A DNA stretch of 64,000 nt. Source: CAVPFA01 sp963703655. Lineage in GTDB: Bacteria > Actinomycetota > Acidimicrobiia > Acidimicrobiales > Bog-793. The DNA lies in contig CAVPFA010000003.1 in assembly GCA_963703655.1 (NCBI GenBank), positions 1,612,001-1,676,000 of the forward strand. Reading direction: 5' to 3'. The notes beneath the pieces are model-generated. The model made no database searches and was not told the origin of the DNA. It saw only the letters and a list, made by a program, of their open reading frames with translations. Shown here piece after piece: positions 45,735-54,183 of this stretch. The position numbers and the translations under genes were made by a program. The number at the start of each line of letters is the position of its first letter. Within the stretch, counting starts at the first letter, position 1.

Positions 45735-45766
45735 AGTGTAGCAAACTTGAGCGTAAGATTGTCAAG
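45735..45766 (-). promoter_or_regulatory. HAIR operator and promoter of the dnaK operon
   Basis: ACTTGAGC-GTAAGAT-TGTCAAGT (45745-45767) is a good match to the HspR-binding HAIR consensus CTTGAGT-N7-ACTCAAG, core at 45746-45766. On the minus strand its arm supplies TTGACA (45765-45760), followed after 19 bp by TACACT (45740-45735). HspR bound here would cover the -35. The ATG of dnaK is 70 bp further on. Confidence 0.8.
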
Positions 45767-45902
45767 TCGGTGGAAAAGTGCCGCTCACCTGGGGCGACGG
45801 CATCGTCAGGTATCTACGCAGGCGTGGGTGGGTGGGTGCGGTTCGCTAGCGTAGGGGTTCTTTCGGCCCGCATCCGAAGGCCCGAACGGTAGCCTCAACA
45901 CG

Positions 45903-46649
45903 ATGCCGACGCTCGTCGTACTGCGCCACGGCGAGAGCACGTGGAACGCCGAGAACCGCTTCACCGGGTGGACCGACGTCGATCTCAGCCCGGACGGCGA
46001 AGCCGAGGCCCGCTCGGCCGGCCGGTTGCTGGCCGAAGAGGAAGGGCTCGAGCTCGGCTCGGTCCACACCTCGGTGCTGGCGCGAGCGGTCCGGACGGCG
46101 AACCTCGCCCTCGATGAGATGGGCCGCTCGTTTCTTCCCGTGCGCCGGAGCTGGCGCTTGAACGAGCGCCACTACGGGGCGCTGCAGGGCCTGAACAAGA
46201 AGGAGGCCGCCGCTGGCTTCGGGGCCGAGCAGCTGAAGGCCTGGCGCCGGGGCTACGCGTCCCAACCACCGGCGGTCGAGTGGGCCGACGCGAGGCACCC
46301 GGCCCACGATCCTCGCTATCGGGACGTCCCCCCGAGCGCGCTCCCGGCTACCGAGTGCCTGGCGGACGTCGTGCGCCGGGTGGTGCCCTACTGGGAGGAC
46401 GCCATCGGCCCCGAGCTGTTGGCGGGCGTCACCCCGTTCGTGGTCGCGCACGGCAACAGCATCCGGGCGCTGTGCATGTTCCTCGAGCACATCTCCGAGG
46501 ACGACATCGTCGAACTGGAGATCCCGACCGGCTGGCCACGGGTCGTCGCCTTCGACGAACAGCTGAGGTTCCTCGGGGGTCGTTATCTGGGCGACCCCGC
46601 CGCGATCCGATCTGCCACCGAGGCGGTCGCGCACCAAGCCGGGCCCTGA
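45903..46649 (+). CDS. gpmA: 2,3-bisphosphoglycerate-dependent phosphoglycerate mutase
   Basis: A 248-residue histidine phosphatase-superfamily mutase. The phosphohistidine motif LVVLRHGESTWN (H9) is at the N-terminus; NRFTGWTDVDLS, LNERHYGALQGLNK and VVAHGNSIRAL are the GpmA signatures. It interconverts 3- and 2-phosphoglycerate in glycolysis and gluconeogenesis. ATG 45903 is divergent from dnaK. The length equals the family norm. A small cyclic-nucleotide-binding protein follows after about 120 bp. Confidence 0.95.
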   Translation: MPTLVVLRHGESTWNAENRFTGWTDVDLSPDGEAEARSAGRLLAEEEGLELGSVHTSVLARAVRTANLALDEMGRSFLPVRRSWRLNERHYGALQGLNKKEAAAGFGAEQLKAWRRGYASQPPAVEWADARHPAHDPRYRDVPPSALPATECLADVVRRVVPYWEDAIGPELLAGVTPFVVAHGNSIRALCMFLEHISEDDIVELEIPTGWPRVVAFDEQLRFLGGRYLGDPAAIRSATEAVAHQAGP

Positions 46650-46770
46650 GACGAAGGCCGGGTCCTCAGGTGCCAAAGCCAGGTGCGTTCGGGCCACAGG
46701 CGGTCTGAGCGGGCCAGGACGCGCTGGCGGGCCACCGATAGGCTTGCGCCGATGACCCGCCGCGTCCGAA

Positions 46771-47187
46771 GTGCTCGACCTCAAAAGCGTGTGGTTGTTC
46801 AGCGGGTGCACGAAACCCGAGCTGCGCTCGATCGAGCGCAAGGCCAAGACGGTGCAGGTACCCGCCGGCACGACCGTCGTCCGTGAGGGCGAGGTCGGGA
46901 CGGTCTTCTACTTCATCGTGGACGGCAACGCGACGGTCGCGCGTCGCGGCCGGAAGGTTGCAGATCTCGGGCCCGGCCAGTACTTCGGCGAGCTGTCGCT
47001 TCTCGATCGGCTGCCCCGGAACGCAACCGTCAAAGCGGCGACGAACCTGACGCTCATCACCGTCGGCCAGAGCGACTTCGAGGCCATCTTGAAGGAGTCG
47101 CCGAGCACGACTCGCAAGCTCCTCGTTGCCACTGTTGCCCGGCTCAGGTCTGCCGATTCCCAGCCGCTTCCCGCGAGCGAGCTCTGA
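46771..47187 (+). CDS. Stand-alone cyclic-nucleotide-binding domain protein
   Basis: A 138-residue protein that is nearly all one cNMP-binding (CRP-type) domain: VREGEVGTVFYFIVDGNATV and the phosphate-binding cassette GPGQYFGELSLLDRLPRNATV. No DNA-binding helix-turn-helix follows, so it is not a full CRP regulator. It may act as a sensor that binds cAMP or another ligand and works through a partner. GTG 46771 is the start. The protein has similar stand-alone relatives in actinobacteria, but I know no proven function. Confidence 0.87.
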   Translation: MLDLKSVWLFSGCTKPELRSIERKAKTVQVPAGTTVVREGEVGTVFYFIVDGNATVARRGRKVADLGPGQYFGELSLLDRLPRNATVKAATNLTLITVGQSDFEAILKESPSTTRKLLVATVARLRSADSQPLPASEL

Positions 47188-47189
47188 CA

Positions 47190-47207
47190 CCGCCGTTACG
47201 CCGGCGG
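47190..47207. terminator. Hairpin between convergent genes
   Basis: CCGCCG-TTACGC-CGGCGG forms a 6-bp GC stem just after the stop of the cyclic-nucleotide protein and before the end of the convergent iron-sulfur gene. There is no T-run. It could be a bidirectional terminator. Confidence 0.35.
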
Positions 47208-47223
47208 CACAGGGGCCCTGGCG

Positions 47224-49233
47224 TCAGTCGTCGCTCGAAGTTGCCGAAGCCGCCTCCATCGAACGCTCCAGCAGCTGCGCGACATCGAGGACCTTGACCT
47301 CCTCGTCCCGGCCGCGTTCTTTGACGGCGTCGTCCAACATGATCAAGCAGTAAGGGCAGGCCGTCGACACCACGTCCGCGCCGGTGCCGAGCGCCTCGTC
47401 GGTCCGCTCGAGGTTGATGCGTTTGCCCTGGTGCTCCTCGAGCCACATGCGGGCCCCGCCGGCACCACAGCAAAAGCCACGCTCGCGGCAGCGTCCCATC
47501 TCCACAGAGGTGACGCCGGGAACCGACTTGATGATCGAGCGAGGCGGATCGTAGATCTTGCTGTGCCGCCCGAGATAACAGGGGTCGTGATAGGTGACCT
47601 TCGCTTCCAGGCGGTTCGGGCGCAGCCTCCCGTCCGCTACCAGCCTGCCGAGCAGCTGCGAGTGATGGATCACCTCGAAATTCCCCCCGAGCGCCGGGTA
47701 CTCCTTGGACAAGGAGTTGAAGCAGTGGGGACACGAGGCGATGACCTTCTTTACGCCGGCGGTCGTCAGGGTCCCGATGTTCTGCTGTGCCTGCACCTGG
47801 AACAGGTACTCGTTCCCGAGCCGGCGGACCGGGTCACCGGTGCAGGACTCGGCGGCGCCGAGGACGGCGAACGTCACGCCGGCCTGGCGCAGCAGCCGGG
47901 CGATCGACTGCGTCGTCTTGCGGGCGCGCTCGTCCAGCGCCCCGGCGCACCCGACCCAGAAGAGGTACTCGACGTCGTCGGGGATCGTTTCCTTGACAAC
48001 AGTGATCTCGAAGTCGAGGCTCTCGGTCCACTCGAGTCTTCTCGAGGCCCCGAGCCCCCACGGGTCGCCCCGGTTCTCGACGTTGCGCAACATGAGCCCG
48101 GCCTCGGACGGGAAGCGGGACTCGATCAGGACCTCGTAGCGGCGCATGTCGATGATCGCGTCGACATGCTCGATGTCGACGGGGCACTGCTCGACGCACG
48201 CCCCGCAGGTCGTGCACGCCCAGAGGACTTCCTCGGTGATTACCCCGGGCACAAGCGCCTGGCTCGAAGCGCGAAAGAGCTCGTCGCGCAGGTCCATGAT
48301 GACGAGCTTCGGAGACAGGTCCTTGCCCGTGTTCCAAGCCGGGCACTGGCTCTGGCAGCGGCCACACTCGGTGCAGGTCACGAGGTCCAAGAGCTGCTTC
48401 CAGGTGAAGTGCTCGATCTTGCCGGCGCCGAAGATCGTGTCCTCGTCCATCGTCTCGATGTCGATCTCGGGAGTCTTGTCGAGCGCTCCGAGCCGTGTCG
48501 GTTGCCGGGAGAAGGCGATGTTCAGCGGCGCCATGATGATGTGAAGGTGCTTGGAGTACACGACGAAGACGAGAAACGACACGATGACGACCACGTTCAG
48601 GTCGACGAAGACGGTCTCGAGCGTCCGGTTGGCCGACAGCCCGAGCGGGTGCAGCGCTCGCCCGAGGCCGTGGCTCGCGAACGCCCACCAGCCGTAGGGG
48701 AAGTCGCCCGTGTTGGTCTGGGCGGCCCGGTACATAAGGAGAGTGACGATCACGAGCGAGATCATCCCGAGGGTGATCCACGCGGCGCCCGTGTGTGAGC
48801 CGTAGAAGCGAGAGGCGCGATCTTCCCGTTTCGGGGACTCGCGGATGCGGATAACGCTGAAGACGATCAGGGCGACGAGCACCGCACAGGCGAAGAAGTC
48901 CTCGATGAAGCCGACGAAGGCCGCATGGCCGATGCCGGGGATGGCGAAGTTCTTCTGGAACAGGGCGCCGTAGGCCTCGATGATGGTCAGGATGAGCACG
49001 GTGAAGCCCCAAAACGTGAACGCGTGCGCCAGCCCGGGAACCGTCCACTTGAGAAGTCTGCGCTGGCCCCCGACCTCGGCAACCTCGACCTCGGCGCGCT
49101 TGCCCCAGTGACCCAACCGGTCGGGCGCCGGCTTGCCGGCGGTGACGAGCCGGAACAGGTAGACGAGGCGCGAGCCGGCGATCGCGAACGCGATCGCCGT
49201 GGCGGCCAAGGCGATCGGGTACCTCGTGAGCAC
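47224..49233 (-). CDS. EtfD-like membrane iron-sulfur oxidoreductase
   Basis: A 669-residue protein. The N-terminal half (1-235) has about five membrane helices in a NarI-like arrangement. Two [4Fe-4S] motifs follow (CTECGRCQSQCP at C287-C297; CTTCGACVEQCP at C340-C350). Two CCG-type domains end it (HDPCYLGRH and FCCGAGGARMW, with CPHCFNS and CPYCLIM). This layout matches the actinobacterial EtfD family (M. tuberculosis Rv0338c), which takes electrons from ETF during fatty acid oxidation and passes them to the quinone pool. A fused EtfBA and an acyl-CoA dehydrogenase lie 6-8 kb away, which fits. The 49233 ATG follows AGGAGG closely. It could instead be a related heterodisulfide-reductase-type protein. 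Confidence 0.85.
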   Translation of the reverse strand: MLTRYPIALAATAIAFAIAGSRLVYLFRLVTAGKPAPDRLGHWGKRAEVEVAEVGGQRRLLKWTVPGLAHAFTFWGFTVLILTIIEAYGALFQKNFAIPGIGHAAFVGFIEDFFACAVLVALIVFSVIRIRESPKREDRASRFYGSHTGAAWITLGMISLVIVTLLMYRAAQTNTGDFPYGWWAFASHGLGRALHPLGLSANRTLETVFVDLNVVVIVSFLVFVVYSKHLHIIMAPLNIAFSRQPTRLGALDKTPEIDIETMDEDTIFGAGKIEHFTWKQLLDLVTCTECGRCQSQCPAWNTGKDLSPKLVIMDLRDELFRASSQALVPGVITEEVLWACTTCGACVEQCPVDIEHVDAIIDMRRYEVLIESRFPSEAGLMLRNVENRGDPWGLGASRRLEWTESLDFEITVVKETIPDDVEYLFWVGCAGALDERARKTTQSIARLLRQAGVTFAVLGAAESCTGDPVRRLGNEYLFQVQAQQNIGTLTTAGVKKVIASCPHCFNSLSKEYPALGGNFEVIHHSQLLGRLVADGRLRPNRLEAKVTYHDPCYLGRHSKIYDPPRSIIKSVPGVTSVEMGRCRERGFCCGAGGARMWLEEHQGKRINLERTDEALGTGADVVSTACPYCLIMLDDAVKERGRDEEVKVLDVAQLLERSMEAASATSSDD

Positions 49234-49245
49234 ATGGCCTCCTGC

Positions 49246-49297
49246 TGGTCAGGGCGGGCTGTTGGTCAGGGGTCGGCTGTTGGTCAGGGCCGGCGGT
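49246..49297. repeat. Three 17-18-bp tandem repeats across the dcd stop codon
   Basis: TGGTCAGGGCGGGCTGT-like units lie at 49246-49262, 49263-49280 and 49281-49297. On the minus strand each contains a CCTGACCA with TGA; the dcd stop is the first of these and the last unit runs into the ribosome-binding site of the EtfD-like gene. Confidence 0.7.
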
Positions 49298-49859
49298 CGC
49301 GGAAGTTCTCGAAATAGCGGCTCGGGGTGGGACCGCGCTGGTGCTGGTACTTCGAGCCGAGGACCGACGACCCGTAGGGTATCTCGGCGGGCGTCGTCAT
49401 CTTGAGGAAGCTGATCTGCCCGATCTTCATGCCCGGGTACACCGTGATCGGGAGGTTGGCGACGTTGGAGAGCTCGAGGGTCAGGTAGCCCTCCCAGCCG
49501 GCGTCCACGAAACCGGCCGTCGAGTGGATCAGCAGGCCGAGCCTCCCGAGGCTGGACTTGCCTTCGAGGCGGCCGACCAGGTCGTCGGGGAGGCGGACCC
49601 GCTCGACGGTGGCGCCGAGCACGAACTCGCCCGGGTGCAGCATGAGGGCATCGTCCTCGGGTATGGTCACGAGCTCGGTCAGCTCCTCCTGATCCTCTTT
49701 TACGTCGATCGCCCGCAGGCTGTGGTTCCGGAACACGCGGAAGTACTTGTCGACGTGCAGGTCGACCGAGGAGGGCTGTATGCAGCCTTCCCCGAGCGGG
49801 TCGACGCCGATCCGGCCCGAGGCGAGCTCTTCTCGGATCGTCTGGTCGGAGAGAATCAT
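49284..49859 (-). CDS. dcd: dCTP deaminase (Dcd, probably bifunctional)
   Basis: A 191-residue trimeric dUTPase-fold enzyme. It has ILSDQTIREELASGRI at the N-terminus, GRLEGKSSLGRLGL and STAGFVDAGWEGYLTLEL. The motif set and length resemble the bifunctional dCTP deaminase/dUTPase (DcdDUT) of actinobacteria, which makes dUMP straight from dCTP. ATG 49859 is preferred; the extra 32 upstream codons overlap the merR promoter. It is divergent from merR with 61 bp between 49859 and ATG 49921. The EtfD-like gene follows 50 bp downstream through a repeat array. Confidence 0.93.
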   Translation of the reverse strand: MILSDQTIREELASGRIGVDPLGEGCIQPSSVDLHVDKYFRVFRNHSLRAIDVKEDQEELTELVTIPEDDALMLHPGEFVLGATVERVRLPDDLVGRLEGKSSLGRLGLLIHSTAGFVDAGWEGYLTLELSNVANLPITVYPGMKIGQISFLKMTTPAEIPYGSSVLGSKYQHQRGPTPSRYFENFRDRRP

Positions 49860-49906
49860 GGTCCCGAGCAGGTTAGTCGGCGGCGGCGCCCCCGATCCCG
49901 GTGGCA

Positions 49907-49930
49907 ACCTTGCCAAAGTCATGGTAAGGT
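49907..49930 (+). promoter_or_regulatory. Dyad operator and -10 of the merR-ahcY operon
   Basis: ACCTTGCC-AAAGTCAT-GGTAAGGT is an 8-8-8 imperfect dyad (one mismatch per arm), the shape of a MerR-family operator. Its right arm gives TAAGGT (49925-49930), a -10-like element 5 bp before GTG 49936. If used, the transcript would begin at about the GTG, making the mRNA leaderless. Confidence 0.5.
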
Positions 49931-49935
49931 TTAGC

Positions 49936-50355
49936 GTGGCTTCCGACGCGCTCACGATTCACGAGGCGGCCGCCACGACCGGATGGTCAGCCCGGATGCT
50001 GCGCTACATCGAGGAATCGGGTCTCGTGGCGCCGCGCCGTTCGCCGTCGGGCTACCGCCTCTACGGGCCGGCCGAGCTGCAGCGCCTCCGGACGCTGCGG
50101 GAGCTGCTGGGGGGTTTCGGGATCGAGTTGAGCGAAGTGGGGTTCGCCCTTCGTCTTCGAGACGACGACCAGCTTCGCGAGGCCGTGGAGGCCTGGTTCA
50201 GCTCCGAAGCGGTGCGGCCGGCAGCGGTGGCTTCGGTCGAATGGCTGCGGTACGAGCAGGACAAGCACACACAGTTGTTGGCCGCCGCGGCTGGCCAGAA
50301 CCACACACAGTTGCCGGGCGCCGCGGCGGCCGGCCAGAGCAAGGAGATCGCATGA
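49936..50355 (+). CDS. MerR-family regulator coupled to adenosylhomocysteinase
   Basis: A 139-residue regulator (from GTG 49936; ATG 49921 is the alternative and would sit inside the operator). The winged helix is clear: TIHEAAATTGWSARMLRYIE, RRSPSGYRLYGPAELQRL. The C-terminal part is helical and ends in a duplicated 12-residue block (HTQL...AAAGQN / HTQLPGAAAAGQS). MerR proteins twist a long promoter spacer to activate or repress. Its stop overlaps the ahcY ATG (4 bp), so it is built to be made with that enzyme and may sense a methionine-cycle metabolite or a related stress. That ligand idea is inference. Confidence 0.86.
   Translation: MASDALTIHEAAATTGWSARMLRYIEESGLVAPRRSPSGYRLYGPAELQRLRTLRELLGGFGIELSEVGFALRLRDDDQLREAVEAWFSSEAVRPAAVASVEWLRYEQDKHTQLLAAAAGQNHTQLPGAAAAGQSKEIA
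50266..50337 (+). repeat. 36-bp tandem duplication at the 3' end of merR
   Basis: A 36-bp unit starting CACACACAGTTG lies at 50266-50301 and again, diverged, at 50302-50337. It is in frame, duplicating 12 residues next to the ahcY ribosome-binding site. Confidence 0.75.
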
Positions 50356-51788
50356 GCTTCGACTACAAGGTGGCCGACCTCGCACTGGCCGAGTTCGGGC
50401 GCAAGGAGATCCAGCTCGCCGAGCACGAGATGCCCGGCCTCATGGCGATCCGGCGCGAGCAGCTCGAGGCCCAGCCGCTCCGCGGCGCCCGAATATCGGG
50501 CTCCCTGCACATGACCGTCCAGACGGCCGTGCTGATCGAGACGCTTGTCGTCCTCGGCGCCGAGGTGCGCTGGGCCTCTTGCAACGTCTTCTCCACCCAG
50601 GACCATGCCGCCGCCGCGGTCGTCGTGGGGCCCGACGGCTCGGCCGCAAAGCCCCGCGGCGTGCCCGTCTTCGCGTGGAAGGGCGAGTCGCTCGAGGAGT
50701 ACTGGCAGTGCACCGACAAGATGCTGCGCTGGCCCGACGGCGGCGGCCCGAACATGATCCTCGACGACGGCGGCGACGCGACACTGCTCGTCCACAAGGG
50801 CGTCGAGGTCGAGAAGGCGGGCGCGGTGCCCGACCCGGCCGATGCCGAGACCGAGGAGCTCGCCGTGATCCTCCGCCTCCTCGAGCGGTCGCTGGCGGAG
50901 GACCCGAGGCGGTGGACCGAGATCGCCAACAACATCAAGGGCGTGACCGAGGAGACGACGACCGGCGTTCACCGGCTCTACCAGATGCAGGACCGGGGCG
51001 AGTTGCTGTTTCCCGCCATCAACGTGAACGACTCGGTGACCAAGTCGAAGTTCGACAACAAGTACGGCTGCCGCCACTCGCTGATCGACGGAATCAACCG
51101 CGCCACCGACGTGCTCATCGGGGGCAAGGTCGCGCTGGTGTGCGGCTACGGCGACGTCGGCAAGGGCTGCGCGGAATCCTTGCGCGGCCAGGGCGCCCGC
51201 GTGGTAGTGGCCGAGATCGACCCGATCTGTGCGATGCAGGCGGCGATGGACGGCTACCAGGTTGCGACGATCGAGGACGTGGTCGGGGTCGCGGACATCT
51301 TCGTGAGCGCGACGGGCAACAAGGCCGTCATCACGACCGAGCACATGAGCCGGATGAAGCACCAGGCGATCGTCGGCAACATCGGCCATTTCGACAACGA
51401 GATCGACATGGCCGGACTTGTGAAGGCACCCGGCGTCGAGCGCGTCAACATCAAGCCGCAGGTCGACAAGTGGGTCTTCCCCGACGGCCACGCAGTCATT
51501 GTTCTGGCAGAGGGGCGCCTGTTGAACCTCGGCTGCGCGACCGGGCATCCGAGCTTTGTGATGTCCAACTCCTTCACCAACCAGACCATGGCCCAGATCG
51601 AGCTGTTTACCAAGTCCGAGGACTACGAGCTCAAGGTCTACGTCCTGCCCAAGTACCTCGACGAGAAGGTGGCGCGCCTACACCTGGACGCGTTGGGCGT
51701 GCACCTCACGACGCTGACCGAAGACCAGGCCGAGTACCTGGGCGTGCCGGTCGAAGGCCCTTACAAGTCCGACTCCTACCGGTACTGA
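50352..51788 (+). CDS. ahcY: Adenosylhomocysteinase
   Basis: A 478-residue S-adenosylhomocysteine hydrolase. It has GARISGSLHMTVQTAVLIET at the substrate end, ASCNVFSTQDHAAAA, NVNDSVTKSKFDNKYGCRHS, the NAD-binding VCGYGDVGKGCAESL and a C-terminal DSYRY. It splits SAH to adenosine and homocysteine, clearing a methyltransferase inhibitor. ATG 50352 has AAGGAG 5 bp upstream and overlaps the merR stop. The length includes the roughly 40-residue insertion typical of the large bacterial form. Confidence 0.97.
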   Translation: MSFDYKVADLALAEFGRKEIQLAEHEMPGLMAIRREQLEAQPLRGARISGSLHMTVQTAVLIETLVVLGAEVRWASCNVFSTQDHAAAAVVVGPDGSAAKPRGVPVFAWKGESLEEYWQCTDKMLRWPDGGGPNMILDDGGDATLLVHKGVEVEKAGAVPDPADAETEELAVILRLLERSLAEDPRRWTEIANNIKGVTEETTTGVHRLYQMQDRGELLFPAINVNDSVTKSKFDNKYGCRHSLIDGINRATDVLIGGKVALVCGYGDVGKGCAESLRGQGARVVVAEIDPICAMQAAMDGYQVATIEDVVGVADIFVSATGNKAVITTEHMSRMKHQAIVGNIGHFDNEIDMAGLVKAPGVERVNIKPQVDKWVFPDGHAVIVLAEGRLLNLGCATGHPSFVMSNSFTNQTMAQIELFTKSEDYELKVYVLPKYLDEKVARLHLDALGVHLTTLTEDQAEYLGVPVEGPYKSDSYRY

Positions 51789-51796
51789 CCGGGCGG

Positions 51797-53488
51797 TCAG
51801 CCCAGAACGTTCAGCTGGCTCGAGGCCTCAGCCTCCTCCTCGACCGCGTTGACGGCGGATGCGACTTGGGCCTTGGACAGGCCGACAGAAATCGCCCAGT
51901 AGTAGATGATCACGCTGAACCCGGCGACGGTGACGAGGTCCCACCAGAACGGGATGTCCGCCCTCGCGGTCAGTTTGAGGCCGAACACCGCGGTGTTGTT
52001 GTACTGGCCGAGATACGAGATGACGGCCAACCCGATCAGCCAAGGCAGGAGCCAGCTTGCCGCTCGCCACTCGACGATCGTCCTGCGCTCGGCCGGGATC
52101 GAGGATTGGTAGAGCCCGAAGGCGATCCCACCGATGATGAGGATCATGTAGAGCCAGAAGATCGTGCTCCAGCCCGACCAGTAGACGATGAGGTTCGCGC
52201 ACACGAACGACAACGGGCTGAGGACCGTCGCGTACGGAAGCTTGTAACCACGCGGCCGGTCCGGGTCCGACTTTCGCAGCGCCCCGAGGGCCAGGGGGGC
52301 CATCCCGTACATGAGCACGGTCGCAGACGTCACGAGCCCCACGAGTCCGGACCAGCTCGGGAACGGCAGGAAGGTGAGAATTCCCACGACGAAGGCGATC
52401 ACGATGGAGTTGAGCGGAACGCCCGTTCTGCTGATCTTGCCGATAAAGGCCGGGAAGTACTTGTTCCTGGACAATCCGTAGGAGAGGCGGGAGGCGGTTC
52501 CGACGTACACAAGGCCCGTGGCGGCCGGCGAGATGAAAGCGTCGATGTACAACAGGACTGCCAGCCACCCGAGTCCCGCACTCGTGGCAATTGAGGCGTA
52601 GGGACCGAAGGCTCCGACCCCGGAGATCGGGTTCAACCAGTTGTGGACCACGTCGTGCGGATTGAGCGCCCCGACGAAAGCGACTTCGAGAAGCAGGTAG
52701 ATCGCCGTCCCGATGATCATCGAAAGAATGACGGCGCGCGGGATGTTGCGCTGTGGGTTCTTGGCTTCGCCGCCGACCTGTACCGCCTGTTCGAAGCCTT
52801 CTATGGCGAACACGACGCCTCCCAGGGGCAGTGCCTGGAAGATCCCATGAGCGCCGGCCTCGAAGAAGCCCCCGCCTGCCGAGAAGTTGTGCGAGTGGAA
52901 GACGGTCACCAGCAGCGTGATGAAAGTGAGCGTCGGTACCGCGATCTTCCAGATCATGGCGATCGAGTTTGTCTCGGCGAGCCACTTCACACCCAGGATG
53001 TTGATGATCGAGAACAGCAACATGAACGCGGCCCCGACACCGATGCCCGAACCGGTCAGTGTGCCGTTGGTGTGCAGAAAACCGACGTGGTAGTGGCTGG
53101 CCATGTAGGTGAGGGTCGCCTCGACTTCGATCGGGGCGATCGTCACCGCCTGAATCCAGGCGAACCATCCTCCGGCGAAACCCCCCAGCGCGCCGAACGA
53201 CAGGTACGGAAAGCGAGCCGTCCCGCCGGACACCGGGTAGGTGGATCCGAGCTCAGCATGGACGAGCGCCAGCACCGCCAGGATCGCTCCGGCGAGGATC
53301 CACGAGAGCAGCGACGCGGGCCCTGCGATCTTTGCAGTGGTGAGCGCCCCGAGCAGCCATCCTGATCCGATGATCGAGCCGAGCGAGATCATCGTCAGGC
53401 CGGTCAGGCCGACGTCTCGTTTCAGCGCGTTCTCCGAGCTGGCCTCTCCGGCTGCCCCGATGGGCGCACCAATGGTCACATCAGCCAT
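51797..53488 (-). CDS. APC-superfamily amino acid permease (second)
   Basis: A 563-residue integral membrane protein with about twelve to fourteen helices from residue 30 on. It has SLGSIIGSGWLLGALTTA, YPVSGGTARFPYLSFG and EGFEQAVQVGGEAKNPQRNI, all typical of APC transporters. GSIIGSGW is the helix 1 G-x-G break that holds the substrate carboxylate. It is related to, but distinct from, the permease at 3.4-5.0 kb. It is transcribed alone, convergent with ahcY (8 bp apart). Its substrate could be an amino acid; no regulator is adjacent. Confidence 0.9.
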   Translation of the reverse strand: MADVTIGAPIGAAGEASSENALKRDVGLTGLTMISLGSIIGSGWLLGALTTAKIAGPASLLSWILAGAILAVLALVHAELGSTYPVSGGTARFPYLSFGALGGFAGGWFAWIQAVTIAPIEVEATLTYMASHYHVGFLHTNGTLTGSGIGVGAAFMLLFSIINILGVKWLAETNSIAMIWKIAVPTLTFITLLVTVFHSHNFSAGGGFFEAGAHGIFQALPLGGVVFAIEGFEQAVQVGGEAKNPQRNIPRAVILSMIIGTAIYLLLEVAFVGALNPHDVVHNWLNPISGVGAFGPYASIATSAGLGWLAVLLYIDAFISPAATGLVYVGTASRLSYGLSRNKYFPAFIGKISRTGVPLNSIVIAFVVGILTFLPFPSWSGLVGLVTSATVLMYGMAPLALGALRKSDPDRPRGYKLPYATVLSPLSFVCANLIVYWSGWSTIFWLYMILIIGGIAFGLYQSSIPAERRTIVEWRAASWLLPWLIGLAVISYLGQYNNTAVFGLKLTARADIPFWWDLVTVAGFSVIIYYWAISVGLSKAQVASAVNAVEEEAEASSQLNVLG

Positions 53489-53701
53489 GTCCCCTCCCCG
53501 TCATTGGCTTGATCCAGTCCTCGCTGCAGGCGAGCACGCTCGACTCCCTGAGTCCTCCCTTGTTCGGCTGAGCCATGAAATTCTGCCACGGCCGCGGCTC
53601 TGGCGGAAGTGGGTTCATGACGTCCGAGCTCGAGAGCGGCGGCGCGAGAAAAGGGCAAAGATTGGCGCGGAAGGTCGTTTCGAGGAGGGAGTCACCGAGC
53701 C

Positions 53702-54130
53702 ATGGGCAACTCGTCGGGGCAGAAGCAGATCATCATCGGGATCGACGGATCGGCAGGCGCACGTGCCACGCTCGAGTGGGCGTTGGCCGAGGCCCGCCTT
53801 CGCGGAGCCGGTCTCCGCATCATCTATGCCTTTCCCGCTCTTGTCTCGATTTTCGGGACCACCGCGCACGAGCACTACCCAGAGGCTCAGGCCGAGGCGG
53901 AACAGCAGTTCGAAGAGATGCTCGCCACCGTGCCGCCGATGGACGACCTCGAGGTTCAACGCACTCTCATCGCCGGCAACCCGGCCGAGGTGCTCGTGGA
54001 GGCGAGCCGCGAGGCGTCGCTGCTCGTCGTCGGATCGAGGGGTGTCGGCGGCTTTCGCGGGCTGATGGTCGGGTCGGTCTCGATGCAGTGCATCAGCCAC
54101 GCCCATTGTCCGGTTGTCGTCGTGCGATAG
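53702..54130 (+). CDS. Universal stress protein family (UspA)
   Basis: A 142-residue UspA domain. It has IIIGIDGSAGARATLEWALA at the N-terminus and the ATP-binding signature VGSRGVGGFRGLMVGSVSMQ near the end, matching G-2x-G-9x-G-S/T. It is soluble. GAGGGAG lies about 10 bp before ATG 53702. It is divergent from the second permease (213 bp, no other gene seen) and convergent with the PLP dehydratase. It is not a close copy of the UspA at 9.9-10.3 kb. Confidence 0.92.
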   Translation: MGNSSGQKQIIIGIDGSAGARATLEWALAEARLRGAGLRIIYAFPALVSIFGTTAHEHYPEAQAEAEQQFEEMLATVPPMDDLEVQRTLIAGNPAEVLVEASREASLLVVGSRGVGGFRGLMVGSVSMQCISHAHCPVVVVR

Positions 54131-54183
54131 CAACCCGAGGAATGCACTCGCCAGCGGCTCGGCGGCAACTTCGGCGCGGGGGG

